This document shows, in pieces, positions 35,346 through 48,944 of a DNA stretch of 64,000 nucleotides. Numbering within the stretch: position 1 is the first letter of the stretch; each line of letters begins with the position of its first letter. This DNA is from Talpa occidentalis (taxonomy: Eukaryota; Chordata; Mammalia; Eulipotyphla; Talpidae): positions 108,056,615 through 108,120,614 of the forward strand of contig NW_023603184.1 in NCBI RefSeq assembly GCF_014898055.3, written 5' to 3'. Made by a program: the position numbers and the translations under genes. The notes beneath the pieces were generated by a model that was not told where the DNA came from, searched no databases, and saw nothing but the letters and a program-made list of their open reading frames with translations.

Positions 35346-35609
35346 GGGCCTCGCTGGTGGCACAAGGGGTTAAGACGCAACCTATGAAGCTATCCCTAGC
35401 TACTGCAGCATGAGTTCAATCCCCGGCCAGGGAGATACCCACATGGCGCAGAAGATCTCTCCTGACTCGCCCACTGCTCTCCTCAGCAGTGTATTTTCAG
35501 TCATTCTGCCTGTTCTGTTCTTGACTCTGTCTCTGGTGAATCCTCTCACCCCCCACACCTTTCGCCTGTGCCCCAGTTCTTGTATGCATAAATAAATAAA
35601 TCTTAAAAA
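35346..35609 (+). mobile_element. tRNA-derived SINE (older subfamily)
   Basis: The head GGGCCTCGCTGGTGGCACAA is followed by GGGGTTAAGACGCAACCTAT, a marker shared with the copy at 48685. The duplication AAAAGTTAGCAACC is at 35332-35345 and 35610-35623. Confidence 0.9.
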
Positions 35610-35649
35610 AAAAGTTAGCAACCATTAGCATCATCATCATTATTAACCA

Positions 35650-37734
35650 CAATCAAGATGTAAGACAATGGTAAGATAATAAATGCTTTGGAAATTACAT
35701 TCTTCCTTTTAAAGGCATTCTATGTGTTTATTTCACTATCAACATAGGTCACATACCCTCCTTAAACCATATTCATTTAATTTAGTTTTCAGTTTATACA
35801 TGCTTTATGGAAACAAATGGCTTTGGGGTTTAAATATATTTCTGATGCAAGAGAAACAAACATGCCACCACCTAATTGTGGCTATGAACCCTTACTGCAC
35901 ATGCCTCTTTGATGAAGTTACCCTGCCCTTTCGTACAGTCTCCCTGTAATCCAAACTGGCACACAAATAACAGAATGAGATTTCTGGCTGACTTCCAGTT
36001 TGAAATAGAAGCTGTAGATAATGGGCTAATGAAAATCTCTAGGGCCACAGCTGTCCTGAGAGGAAATAGCCTCTAACTAAAAACTAGCTCACAGCCTTCA
36101 TTCAATTAAGAATTTTTGTGTTTTTGTGTCAACTCTTTAACTTTCAGAGATTCTTGTGCCAAAATCAAGTTAGTAAAATATTAGTTGGCTTTGTTGTCAG
36201 TGGGAAATGTCAGCACAATAAGTAATGACAGAAAGAGACAAAATTAAGAAAAACTTAACTTGGAAAATTCTGCCACTATATTGAATCAGTCAATTTGGAT
36301 TAAAAGATAAGATTTTGTTGTCATTTTTCAAACAAGAGCCATTTATTAAAGAATCATAAAAATCTGCTCATCATGGAAATGCCAGAACAACCTTTACCTT
36401 CCAAAGTTACAACCTTTATCTTTCAAAGTTACAACCTTTTTATTTCATAATTTAAATGTAAATAAAATCAGATATTTTCTTTTTCTCAATCTACTGCAAA
36501 ATAATCATGGTTCAAAAAGAGCTCTTTTGTGCTGGTCCAATAAAAGATAGGATATTTTAAAAACAGATTTTAAGTATCCCTTAAACACTAGAACATTACT
36601 TTTTATAAATGTGTTTTCTTAATTTTTCTTTCTCAGGTATTTGCATATAAATGACTTCTATGTCTGCTCTGTGAAATGAAGCAAATAATGTAACTCAAAA
36701 TAATCTACAGGTGCATGGATTTGATGATTAATGGTGGTTTCTGTTGTCTGAGGGAGTTAACTCTACTCTTGGATTTGTTTGGATTTTATTACCTTTCTCG
36801 CTGAGTTCTGTGGTCTTTCATGTAACTGAAAAAAAAAACAGGGCCCTGGAGGCTTATCAAGAATGCCTTTGTGTGTTTTACTGGAAAACTTGAACTCTAC
36901 CATGCTTGAATAAAAATACAAACAACAACAAAGAGAATGACACATTCCCTAAGACTTGATGAAAGAAAGCTACAACCTTGGTAAGTTTTTGTAGCAAACA
37001 GAAGGATAAAGAAATAGGAGCATTAACCTAATATTGGTTCACAGGATGAGCCAAAGGAGAGCAAAGAGAAAGCTCCTTCTGACTTGGAGAGTTCACTTTC
37101 TTCCCTGTCCCAGAAACTTTTCTTCTTATACCACAGACTCCCACAGTCCCACATTTCAAGGTTGACCTTAAATTCCACCTTTTCCTTGAAACCACTCCAA
37201 CTAAATAAATTTCCCTTTTTCCCTGAACTTTCCTATAGTACTTTTGCTATCAACATCTTTCATCTGGGAACTTAATCAATCATTGATGCCTTGATGTTGT
37301 GGTTTCACTGTTATGTAATTGCTTCATGGATTTACCAGGGTCATTTTCCACTATATTATTAAATATTAAAAATTTCCGAAGGCCAAAGATGCCTGTTACA
37401 TCTCATTGGAGTGGGAAAACAGCACACAGTGAATCTATCAACAGTCTGGCAGAGACAGTCATCCTGATGCTACTGCAGTGTGGTCCCTGATGATCCTTAA
37501 GATCCACAACCGTAACATTAAGAAGAAATCCTTGTGTGATTCTTTTTAGTCAGCTGGAAAGTGACTCATCCCAACCTAACAGCCATCCTGAATGAGTGGG
37601 TCTTTATAGATGAGCTAATGGTTGGAGGTGACCAGAGTCCTAATATAGGTAGAGCACAGAGACACACCCCTGTTTCTGGAGCCACTGCTTCCTAGATGAA
37701 TGGCAAATGACTTGGGTGTACATTAGTCTCCTCA
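35650..37734. other. CCDC141 intron 2 segment, mostly unclassified
   Basis: 37060-37330 has the pyrimidine-rich texture of a diverged L2 3' region (CTTGAAACCACTCCAACTAA, TTTCCCTGAACTTTCCTATA). Elsewhere I see nothing specific. Confidence 0.45.
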
Positions 37735-38015
37735 TTTGTAAAATGGAGATTGAAAATAATAATAGCTAACAATCATTCAACACTCACTATTTGTGAAGCC
37801 TGATCGAATGTCTTTAAATATTTAAACTCATTGAGCCCTCAAACACACCTTATGATATTGGCTATATTATTATCCTCAGGATAATAATAGGAAATGGAGA
37901 CAGAGAGAATGTAAGTAACTTTCCCAGAGTTACACACCTAATCAGCAACACTGGGACTCACATCCAGGTAGGCAGAGCTTCCATGCTGTTAAGGTGCACT
38001 GCCACTCAGATAATT
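37735..38015 (-). repeat. MIR SINE
   Basis: AATAATAGCTAACAATCATT, GGAAATGGAGACAGAGAGAA, GTAAGTAACTTTCCCAGAGT and CTTCCATGCTGTTAAG are the reverse-strand MIR order over nearly its full length. Confidence 0.85.
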
Positions 38016-38943
38016 AACTTGCATGATTATTTTAAGGATTAAATAAACTAATCCATTTAAAACACTTATGTATTTTTAATGTCAAGTATATATAATGCTA
38101 ATATTTGATATTAAATAAATCTTAAATCTATAATTTTTTAAATAAATTTTAAAAAGCAATTGATACATTATAAGCACTCAGCAAAAGTTTATTATAAGTT
38201 GTTTATTCTATATTACATGTGATATCTATGCTTATGATTTAAGCTCCAAAATCCTTTTAAGAAGCAAAGCAACACTCTTAAAAGCAGCACTAATTGATGA
38301 AGAAGAGTGCATTGGCATTGTAGGTGCCAGTGCAGATTGCCCTTGCCTTATCAACACAGAGTACTGATTTGTAAGAGTCTAGATAGAGTCCTTTCAATAG
38401 GTACCCAAGATGATTCTTGTGTAAATACTCATAAACTACCCTTTAAACACACTATATAGGTTATACTTGGCCAAATACCAATTTTGAGTGTGAGAATGTA
38501 CTAATATAATGAGGTGCTGATGGAGAAGCCCAGTGGAAACAAATGGAGAAAAATGGACCTACAGTGGGGCCAGATCTCGGGGAAAGCTTCCTAGAGGAGA
38601 AAGACTTGGCCTTCCAAAATGAGGATATAAATAATTCACTTGGAAACTCATCCTTAAGCTCAGATAAAAGAAGAATAATGACACAAATCAGAAAAACTAA
38701 TACTATTAATAATTTATCAGTTCAACCATGTTCTCTGAGGAGCTCAAATGTTCTGTACATTAATAATTGAGTCTTCTTAAAACCCTCAGACCTATTGTGA
38801 GCAAGAAGGACAAGATATGTGAATACCAGTTAAATCATTGCTATTTCATTTCTTAACCCAGATTTCTTTTGGCATTTTTTTTTTTTACTACACAGAGATG
38901 AATGGTTTCTGTAATTATGCAATAGGGTACATGTACCCCATGC

Positions 38944-39165
38944 TTCATTTATTCATTCATTATACAAACATTGATTGAACATGCAATCTAAGCACAATGT
39001 GAGTCGCTAGGGATAGAAATATGTTCACAGTCTGAAGAAGACAAAAATGTAGCATAGAACAATTTCCCTGTGAAACAGATACTATAGAAGTAGACAGACT
39101 AGAAAACAGAACTCAGAAGAGAGTGAGGGCAATAGTATAAATGGGAAGCATTTCAAAAAAGTTTT
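38944..39165 (-). repeat. L2 LINE 3' end
   Basis: TTCATTTATTCATTCATTAT, AACATTGATTGAACATGCAA and GCTAGGGATAGAAATATG are the reverse-strand 3' end of L2. Confidence 0.7.
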
Positions 39166-39407
39166 AGAGAGCAAATAATAATTTCCTCACTGTCAAATCT
39201 AAGGCAGCTTCCTAAACACACCACTGCTTCCAGCACTATTCAACACTTCTGTTTTGAAATTCCCTTTTCCCACACCAGTGTAACGTGATCCTGAATATTT
39301 TTGCCTCTAAACATCCAAGTCCCCTTTTCCAATTCCATTTTGGCACCTCTGTTCAAGTACTGCAATGTGGTTGTTTAATGGTACTTATTTCTTCTGGTTT
39401 GGATCAG

Positions 39408-39578
39408 AAATGCTTATTCTTCACTGTGCATCAGAATTACTGCAAAAACTTTTAAAAACATACATGTGTTCTAAGCTTTCCTTGACTCTTGAGGTCTAGG
39501 GTCTGGGTATTTGAATCTTGTGTAGTCTTGAAGCTCCCAGGTGATTCTGATGCCAGTCAGGCTAGAACCACAACTTAG
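39408..39578 (+). repeat. MER5A-type hAT DNA transposon relic
   Basis: CACTGTGCATCAGAATTACT, GGTCTAGGGTCTGGGTATTT and AGCTCCCAGGTGATTCTGAT follow the MER5A order, including the near-palindromic ends. It is diverged and non-coding. Confidence 0.8.
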
Positions 39579-39579
39579 G

Positions 39580-42500
39580 CCTTCCTTCCTCCTACTGTTC
39601 TATGGGGAGATTGATTGTTTCCTCTCATTCCCTCTCACTGGTTTCCTGAATTGCCTAGATATATGGGCTTGGAAATAGTCATCAGTCTGACAACACTGGA
39701 CACAAAGTCACCACCCCAGATTTCTTTGCCCAAGACACCAGAAGATTAATTCCACTATGACCATTTGGAACTTGCTCACATTCCTCCTGTTCTTGGTCAG
39801 TTGAGTAAGATCTGCTAGTCCTATAATCTTCCTCTTCCTGCTCCCTGTCCATCCCAACTTCAGAACTGCATCTCATGGAAATTCAGATACACAATAAACT
39901 CTCCACTATTCTCACACTTCACTACTTATGGCTGCTCATTCTCCAAACACTGGTCTCGCCTATCCTAACAAGTTTTTCAGTTAGCATCACCCTTTTGCTT
40001 CAGTCAACTCTGGTGGAGGCAAGAACTGCTATTGCTATCTCTGATTCTTTTCTGACTATTTGTTCATTAAAAAACTGCAACTTGGTGTCCAGGGTCACTG
40101 CTCCCCTGAAACTACTCCAGCAAATGATAACAGTGACCTCAAACCTATCAAATATAAAGCATATTCCAATTCAAAACAATACTTCTTTGACAATTATATA
40201 GGAATATCATTGGGACATCTCTTTCTCTTACCCTACAGATTTTAAGTTTAATATTATCTTTGACTTTTTCTTCACTGTCTATGTTAAATAAATGTTCAGC
40301 TTCTATAATGTCATCTCTATAACTTACTACTTTATTAACTCATCAACAATATATCCCCATTATACACAACATACTAAGTTAACTGGCTATACCAAGACCT
40401 TTAAATTGGATTCTCTTCAGTCTCACAAAGAATTCTAGCTTAAGTTCCAATGTCTACGAATAACCTCCATATATACCTTTTAACTCCAGTGTTTATCCAT
40501 TCAAGTCAACCCTGCCTATCGTTATAAAGGTTATCTTTCTCAAACTCTATTTAACCAAACTGTTCTTCTGCTTTAAGTCTTAGTCACAATCAAATCCAAC
40601 TGCATAGCCCAAAATATACTGCCTCCACTCCATCTCTTGATATTCTTGATAGGATTCTTCACATGCCCATCTATTTATACCTGGCTCAACAGATTTGCTA
40701 ATTCCACTCTCTGGGTTTATCTGATTAACATTTTGACTCACAATCCTTAACCATCACTTCCTTTGAGATCCAAATAAATACTCTCATCTTGGCTTGATGA
40801 CTCTTGCATGAACCATCTATCAGCACTTTGTAAATTGTCTTCTACATATTACCAGACAAAGGCTATATTTTGAATATAATTCTTCCTGTTTAAGTTGAAG
40901 TGGCGGTAACATATTGTGGCATAAGTCATTATGGGAATTGGTCAATAGCTACTACTAAACTTGTTTAGTTGTCTGTTAAGTATGACTATTTCCTACCTCA
41001 CGCAGGACATGTGAGAATTAAATATCTAATGTATCTAGCGTGACGACTGGCAAATAATAGATGGTCAATGAACAGTAACCATTATTACTTTTGTAAGCTT
41101 GTCAGGGGGAAGGATGTCTCTCTAGTTTATAAAGCCTCATACCCACAGCTTGCTGTGCACCCAATTCTAAGTTGATCACAGAGGATGTCCTAAATCTATG
41201 TATCAGGTCCTTAAGTTAACAATGAAAATTCTGGTAACTATAGTGAAATCTTATTGGCAAGTTTAAGTAGGTTTTTTTTTTTGTTGTTGTAGAAGTACAG
41301 ACCTAATCTATTGATAGAAATCTCTCATAGTGACTAATAAACTAGTCAGGGTGGGACTTTCAGGATTGAAAAAGTTGTTTGGTATTCCTGTGTTTACTTT
41401 TCTGCTGACCAGCAGCTATATCTCAGGTAACATAGAATACTTTCTTGTTCTAGAAGGAGAAAAAAAGACCAGAATGCATAATTCCTTGTCTTTCTAACAC
41501 TTTTTAGTTCTGGAAAGCAGGCTATACCTAAGATTTGAGTCTTTACTTCATTTTTAAAAGTAACAATATACAGATGATGGTTTTCTCTCCTCCAAGCTCA
41601 AAGCATTAACTGACAATAAATAGGTGGACTCTCAAGTTATTAGAGATGCAATCTTTTCAGAAATTTTTGCCTCCCCTGTTGTTTATTATTGAGAATTTAG
41701 GCCATCATCCACAACCATAAAGGAAAACTAGTCATATATGAAATATCTGTAAATGCATTAAGAAATAAAAAGAAAATTTTTAATTTAGTACAATTTTTAC
41801 AAGCATGCTAATATCCATCACTCAATTACCAATATATATATTTTTAATGATCTGTTAACCAACATTAAGCAAAATTAACCAAGGCATATTAGTAGAATCC
41901 TTTTAGCTATTTTTAGGATCCAAAATGCATTTGATTTCCACGTTATTATCACTATTAAAGCAATATAACCATAAGAAGTCCACTGAGCAGTATTTGAGCA
42001 ATGGATGAACAATGAACAACAATTAATTACACATAAAGTCATTAATGATATGTGCAATAATGCTTCCAGAATTTGCAGACAATTCGCCATTAAATTGCTG
42101 CCTTCATTGTCAGCCTTTCAAACTGGATTAATATAAGATTTTCTTTATGTTGTTTCAAAATGTTCAGATAAATTATTTTTTAAAAGAAATTACATTCTCA
42201 AGTAAAACCAGTTATAATAGTCACCAAATTTATGCTCATACAATTACACATGCATATATTTTAAAAAACATTATACTAGGAAAATTCTACTCCTATGATA
42301 GTGTCTAAAAATACTTTTTTTATTAATCACTTTTCAAATAATTGCTATTAGAAAGAATTTGGCCTGATTTTCTTGTCCCTGAAAGGAACCTCATCTTATA
42401 AATTTCCTTTTCAGGTCCTATATGAATTGGCTTAGTTTATAAGCCAACTTATCCTGAGCTATAAAATAAATAAACCATTCTATTCCAGGAAGATTTACAC

Positions 42501-42719
42501 TTTTTAATCTTTTTATCTGTACTGTCCAATTTGATGAACACCAGTCTTTTGAAATGTGATCAGTTCAAATTGCCATGTGCTATATGTGTAACTTATATAT
42601 AAAATATGGAAAACTTAATTCAAAAATTTAAAATAACTCATTAACAGCTTTTATAATAACAATAATTTAGATATTAGGATATATTAAGAGTATTATTAAA
42701 ATAATTTAACTTGTTCTTT
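39580..42719. other. CCDC141 intron 2 segment, mostly unclassified
   Basis: 39600-40850 is C/T-rich on the plus strand with L2-like texture but no firm landmark. 41090-42719 is plain AT-rich intron. Confidence 0.4.
40995..41085 (+). repeat. MIR 3' fragment
   Basis: TACCTCACGCAGGACATGTG and the AATAATAGATGGTCAATGAA end resemble the last 90 bases of MIR. Confidence 0.55.
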
Positions 42720-43130
42720 TTACATTTTGTACTTGATGAGGTTTGTTAATATGTGGCTTTCAAAGAATTAGTTCATTTCATCTAAGTTGTTGAATTTATG
42801 TATATAGAGGTGTTCATAGCATTCCCATATTATACTTTTCATGTTAGTGTGGTTTATTGTGATGTTCCTTCTTTCATGTTTAATGCAAATAATTTTTTCT
42901 TTTATTTTTTTTACTTTCTAAGTCTGTCTAGAGATTTATCAATTTTATTGATCATTTCAAAGAACTGCTGATATCTATTGTTTTTGTGTTCACAGTTTCT
43001 TTGATTTCTGCTTTTTACTTTTTCTTCATTTTGCCTGCTTTGGTTTTAATTTGCTCTTATTTTTCTAGTTTTTAATGCAAACCTTAGATTATTGATTTGA
43101 GACATTTATCCTTTAACAATTATTTAATAC
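42720..43130 (-). mobile_element. Old LINE-1 ORF2 fragment, minus strand
   Basis: The plus strand reads GTCTAGAGATTTATCAATTT, ATTGATCATTTCAAAGAACT and TCTTTGATTTCTGCTTTTTA, the reverse of conserved L1 ORF2 landmarks. Strong divergence and indels point to an ancient copy. Confidence 0.75.
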
Positions 43131-43289
43131 TCTAAATTTGAAATGTGGTAATTAAAAATTTTTGAATTGCATAGGGATTTGCATCATATTTGTGGTTTGC
43201 ATTATATATTTCTATGTATTGCTATTCTAGAAACGTAACATACAAGCACAGTGTTCTCTTTCTAACATATTAATAAAAGTTTAATCACC

Positions 43290-45139
43290 TCTGGGATCAC
43301 TGAACCAAAGAAACTCGGGCTCTCAGAGAGGCATCAGCAATAGCCTTGGTGGTTTGGGTTCCTCTAGTTCCAATTATGTAAAATCTTGGGAAATGTTTTG
43401 AGTTGAAATTTAAAGTAAAAACATGCCTCATGAAACTGAATTTGAGAACTTGTGTTTATGTCTACTGAGAGAGAAATTAAGCTTTCTTTTAAAAAAAATC
43501 AGAGAGTACCCTTACAAAGCCGAAAGGTGAACCCCTTTCTTGTCCTCACTAAGCTTCTGATGGACCCTGTAGCCAGAAACCAGGGACTTAGGTTTCCTTA
43601 CTGTCTGGCACTGTCACCATGGTGTCTATAGGACCAAGCAATGGTGAGAATGGGGAGAGGGGAGGAAGCGAGTGAATTCACTGTAAGGAGGACCATACTT
43701 CCTCTGCAAGACAGGTTCCCTTCTCTTTGAGGTTTAGGCATCTGCCTGGCTGCCTCCACCTCTACCATCACAGTCTTTGGGGGAGTGCCTGGGTTGGGGC
43801 AGAAAGAATAGGAAAACAAAATCAGGGCATTTTCCCCTGTTCTGATCCACGCAAAGTCATCTTTTCTCTGCTCATACCTGAGAGAAGATTTTTCTGTCCA
43901 TATCTGGTATGTACTTCAGATGTCAACTGGCCTGTGAATCCAACAATAATAATATTGAAGAGGGAAAAAACAAAAAGTGACTGTATTTGTAGAATTTGGC
44001 ATTTTGATCTCTTTCCCTAATCTACTATTGTCCTTACTTTAGAGCATCTCAGCATATGTGCATTCTGCCATGATTTACAGGTTCATTTAATGGAGACAGG
44101 CTGGAGGGCATTTATTCCATCTTCCCAGGAATGACACCTAGTACTCAATTTTAATGCAATCAAAAAAAAAAAAAGACAAAAATTCTAATGTAACTTGGGT
44201 CCCTGAACCTCAAATACCTGGGAGAAGCGAGACAGAGAATACAGATAATTTGGGGGACAGGGTTAAACACAGATAAAGTTTAGATGTTTGCGTTAGTCCC
44301 CTGAGGACCAAGAGCTAGATGAACTGGTCATGATATGAGAAAAGTCAGGTAATTTGAAAATCTCTTGACTTTTATAGTTTAATACATTATAGTATATATA
44401 AGAAAAAGTCTGTAATTTAGAAAAGATGTACCTGTCCCAAGGCTAATCTGGCAGGAATCATAGTGGACTTAAAACAAGCAAACAAAACAAAATAAAATCC
44501 CTCATGCTCAGTGACGTTTAAGTCATACTTTGTCTTTTCTAGGGCAGAAGTCTGGATGCCTTCTGGATAGAATGCAAAGACATATTTTAATTCTAACATC
44601 TAGTCTAATTCACCACTGTTGAAGATTGGGAGGGGGGTAAGTAATCCTGTGCCCCCATCTTATCTCTGCTACTGCTCATTTACATTTCTTGAACTGTCAG
44701 AGTTCTGTCCTGTCCATCTAAATCTCAGAACAAGACCCTTTTTGTCATAACTTGTGATGAACAGATTCTATTTTCTATGAAAAAATTTGCTTGAAGAATT
44801 ATATTTTAAAGCAGGATTATCTAAATAATTAATAGCTTATAGCTACAAGATTATGATTTCAAATAATGCTTGTTGTGATCCTGACTTTTGACCCAGGCTT
44901 CACAAAGGAATGCATTTGGTGATAAATACCAACCAATACTGATTAGAAACCTAAAAGATTATCTATGTAACAACAAGCTGCCCGGGGCAAGCATAATCTT
45001 CCACAGTGTGAAAGAAACATAAACAATCTGCTAATAAATTTATTCCCCTATAGTTAGAAATTGTTTTGTTTCTGATTATTCTATTTAAACTATGTGAAAA
45101 GATAATCCATGTCATAACAAAAGCATCTTCATATCTCTA
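43290..45139. other. CCDC141 intron 2 segment, unclassified
   Basis: 43500-43960 is richer in GC than its surroundings and could be an old LTR or unique sequence. No family is recognised and its short ORFs look like chance. Confidence 0.4.
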
Positions 45140-45680
45140 TCCTTATTGCTTTCATTCCAAAATTATATTCCCAGAAGAGGGATTCCTAAGTCACAAAATG
45201 TCAACATTTTACATTTTAATGCTTGCCAGTTTCCAAAATGATTATGTCACTTCAAACTCTTCAACAGCACAGTTTAGATCACTAGAATTTGAGGCATCAT
45301 CACCCAGCAATAAATAACTGCAACAGGGGCAACAGCAATGAAGGCAGCCTCAGGGATCTTTAGACAGCACTCAAAAATGAAAATACCCCTTTTCTTTAGT
45401 CTCACAGTGATTGAACATTATCAATATTTTGAATTTTTAATGGTATACTAGGCAAATAATGGCTTCTCTTTATTATTTAGTTGCAATTCTCGGCCATTAT
45501 TGATGCCAAGCATTTTTTCACGTGTTTATTGGCAATTTGCTTCTCTTCTGGGAATTATCTACTTTTCTTTTCTTTTATTGGTTATTTATATTATCAATAT
45601 GAAGGTTCATAACCCTTTGACTGTCATATAAATTGAAAATATTTTTCTGCCAGTCCATTGTTTGTTCTTTAAATTGGTCT
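45140..45680 (-). mobile_element. Old LINE-1/HAL1-type fragment, minus strand
   Basis: CAAGCATTTTTTCACGTGTT, ATTGGCAATTTGCTTCTCTT and GAAAATATTTTTCTGCCAGT match the reverse of L1/HAL1 ORF2 end landmarks. Which of the two families it belongs to cannot be settled by eye. Confidence 0.6.
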
Positions 45681-45889
45681 GGAAAACTCATATTCATCTC
45701 TGGGATAGCTCAAATATCACTTGCTCTGTCAAGCTTCCCCTGGTTTCCCTGGTAGAATTAGTTATTCCTTCCACTATATATCCATAATATTTTGTGCATA
45801 TCCCTGTGTGCTAAATTATAATTAAAAACATTTCCCTCCTGATCCAGAAAGTATATCAGAATGCAAGTCAAACAGACTAACATTATAAT

Positions 45890-45912
45890 ATGTGTGTGTG
45901 TGTGTGTGTGTG
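45890..45912. repeat. (TG)n microsatellite
   Basis: Eleven uninterrupted TG units, likely polymorphic. Confidence 0.93.
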
Positions 45913-46239
45913 TATATTTGGATTTGCCTTTATTTTTCTAAAAGTAAATCATTCAATCTCCAGAATTATCTTTTTACTTATCATTAGTAATATCATACTG
46001 TCATTTTAGAAAATCTTTATTTATTAATATCAATTTTTTTTATTTTTTTACATCATTGTTCCTTTTTAAACTTAAGAGTTTCCTTCACCAATGCACCCTT
46101 GCACCATCACCTCAGTTCATTTTAGAAAATCTTAACTCCACTTCTCAACTCTCTTCCCATGAAAACTCTTGTTTCCTTCTGTTTACAGATTTTCATTTGT
46201 GAGTACTGCTTCAAAATCCCTAGAGGCTGCCTCCATTGC

Positions 46240-46735
46240 TAATGTCCTCTGTCCCAGTTTTTATTACTATGTGACTAAATATCTCAAATTCTAGTGGACT
46301 AAAACAATTATTCAATTTATGATTTTCTATTTGAGTGGATCCCAGTTTGGGGTGGGGGGTGATTTATCTTTGCTTCACTCAGGTCAGCTGAGACACTCAA
46401 CAGGGATCAGAGAATCAATTTCCAGGATGGCTTACTCACATGACTGGCAGGTTGGGCTGATTGTTAAATGGGATTCCACCAGAGTTGTTGTTGGGAACTT
46501 CTTGTTCACATTGGTGTCTCTATACTGATGCTTGACTTTTTCACAAGTTTATTTGGTCCTGAGGCTATTTGAAATTATAGGAAGTAAAAACAGCCAGTCT
46601 TCTGAGATTGGACCCAGAAATTGGCAAGGCATCATTTATGCCATATGATACTGATCAAAGCAGCCCAGAGTCTGCCCAGTTTTAAGGGTAGGGTTATAGA
46701 ACCCACCTCTCAATGGGAAGAGTGTTGAAGAATGT
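46240..46735 (+). repeat. Ancient mammalian interspersed repeat (DNA-transposon-like)
   Basis: The order CCCAGTTTTTATTACTATGT, CAGGTCAGCTGAGACACTCA, GGCTTACTCACATGACTGGC, GTCTGCCCAGTTTTAAGGGT and ACCCACCTCTCAATGGGAAG is that of a widespread mammalian repeat. I recognise it by pattern and believe it is hAT-class, but I cannot name the family. Confidence 0.5.
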
Positions 46736-47934
46736 ATAACCATCTTTAATATATCATTACTTCTTATGTACTAAATCCTTTCAAAGTTGTCAAAAGAGTT
46801 GTCAGTATTTGCTATAACTAAGTCATGCTCTGTTCGCTGTAGAAATATGAAGGGTGTCTCTTTCTTGCTAACTCTAAGTCACTTGGTGTCCCAGCCACAA
46901 AGCAAAATGGCAAGTGCCTAATATTTCTTACAGGTCCTTAAGTATCTTCCAAGGAAGGTAACCTTGACTGCTTAATGTCCTCTCCACATTTTCTCATGTC
47001 AGTCTCTGTACCTACTTATACAAACACTTCTGTATTCAATAGGAATATCTTCTTGTAGGATTCCTTCCCCTCTCATAAATCAACTTGCATCAACACTCAT
47101 AAGATATGGTCATAATCTGAACTACTTAGCCCAAACTAAGAACAAATTATCTGTGATATTTATGTTAATTGCCTTAGCTCCACGTCTGAGAATCATGATA
47201 TCATGGACTCTCTGGCCTCTCTTACCCTACACTTCTCTCATAGAAATAATACTTTATAGATTTTCCATGGTATTTTTCAAACCTAAAGAAAGTTATTTAA
47301 ATTTTATTACACTCCACAGTTCTATACTAGTCACTGAAACTGAATCTCTAAGGAGAGAAACACTTTGTAGACTAGGAAAGTGCCAAGCGACGCATGGAAA
47401 ATCATTAGGGAGATTTGCTCAAAGTTTTGAGAATACTATTTTTGTTTTTTAATGGAAAAAGCTTTCTACTCTCAAAAGACTAAAAGAAAAATTAAACTGC
47501 CCACTAGTTTCCATTCCCCTGAGGCCCCTACATTGTTCCTATTTCCTTTGAGTGACTCTTTAAAATGGTCAGCTGAAAAATAAGACAGGTACTTTATATG
47601 TATAGAACACTAAGACAGAGAGCCCCTTAAACTGCATAAATTATTAGAATTTGGAAGATGCTAATTAACTTCACCTTTCTCCTCTTAAGATCCTGAAACA
47701 TTTAAGAAATAAACATTAAGATCAGATATGGGTCAAAATACCTTCTCTTATGATTGGTAGAACTGGACTGAAAGATGGGATTGATTTGACTTTCTACTTT
47801 TCCTCCCTAAAATCTAGTTCTTATTGCCTGCCTATGGAAAGAGTTGGGTCTGAGGCACAATCACATATTCTGCTGCTCTGGATAGGGGGATGCCTGGCCA
47901 GATCTATACAAGCAGAAAGGATGGACAGCCAAGT
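46736..47934. other. CCDC141 intron 2 segment, nothing recognised
   Basis: No repeat family or coding signal can be named between the hAT-like repeat and the truncated L1. Confidence 0.45.
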
Positions 47935-48435
47935 AGGACACGGAAACATTAATTCAAAAGGGCACCTGCACCCTATGTTTATTGCAGCACTATTTACAAT
48001 AGATAAGCTATGGAAACAACCCAAATGCCCAAATATAGATGACTGGATCAAGAAGATGTGGTACACATACACAATGGAATATTACTCAGCAATCAAAAAA
48101 GATAAACTCATGCAATTTGCAGCAACATGGAGGGATCTGGAAGGGATCATGCTCAGTGAAATAAGCCAGAAATAAAAAGAATGGTTTCACTCATAACAGA
48201 AATTTAGAGAACCTAAATAAGGGACAAGGGAAAAGACTAATTATAATAAAGTAAAAATCAAAACCAACAAGCAACTATAAACCAGAGACACACTACATTA
48301 GGGGAAGAAGGGAGTAGGATCAAAACAATGATGATAGGAATTGTATGGGGACTATAATCAAGATGAAAATGCATACATTGTACAAAAATGAAAAATGATA
48401 TAAAAAATATATAAAATAAAAAAATTAAAAAGAGA
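47935..48435 (+). mobile_element. 5'-truncated LINE-1 3' end
   Basis: It starts within the end of ORF2 (CACGGAAACATTAATTCAAA, AAGAAGATGTGGTACACATA, TCATGCTCAGTGAAATAAGC) and runs into a 3' UTR of an older subfamily than the 10 kb L1 (GGAATTGTATGGGGACTATA, GATGAAAATGCATACATTGT) and an A-rich tail. No clear duplication was found. Confidence 0.88.
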
Positions 48436-48684
48436 GATGGGGGAAATCATCTTCCCATTTCTGAGAGAGTAGAATTTCCTAAATTGTGGGTCTATAGGAG
48501 CATAGGGTTCTATATGAAGTAAATGTTTAGGGTAAAAAACTGCTATTTCTCCCCCAATACTGTCCTAATGGGGTCCTTTACATTCCAAAATATGTACTAT
48601 AAAAGTTTCTCTAATATATAAATATATGTCATTCAAGACACATACTTTACTTTATTAAAATACCTTACCAAGAGTAAAAAGACA

Positions 48685-48932
48685 GGCCTCTCTGGTGGCA
48701 CAAGGGGTTAAGACGCAACCTATGAAACTATCAGCAGCTACTGCAGCACAAGTTTGATCCCTGGCCAGGGAGCTACCCACATGCCACAGCAGACCTCTTG
48801 CCTGCTGCTCCCCTTAGCAGTGTATTTCAGTCAATCTGCCTGTTCTGTTCCCCAATCTGTCTCTGGTGAGTCCTCTCACCCCCCACACCTCTGACCTGTA
48901 CCCCAGTTCTTGTATGCATAAATAAATAAAAA
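48685..48932 (+). mobile_element. tRNA-derived SINE (older subfamily) inside an old L1
   Basis: The copy has the AGGCCTCTCTGGTGGCACAA head and the GACGCAACCTATGAAAC marker. The duplication AAGAGTAAAAAGA is at 48670-48682 and 48933-48945. About 15 bases are missing between the ACCTCT and CTGCTGCTCC motifs. Confidence 0.88.
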
Positions 48933-48944
48933 AAGAGTAAAAAG

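Noticed and set aside
47750..48175. 141-codon plus-strand frame
   Set aside because: Its C-terminal half is the ORF2 end of a truncated L1, and the N-terminal part is chance read-in from intron sequence.
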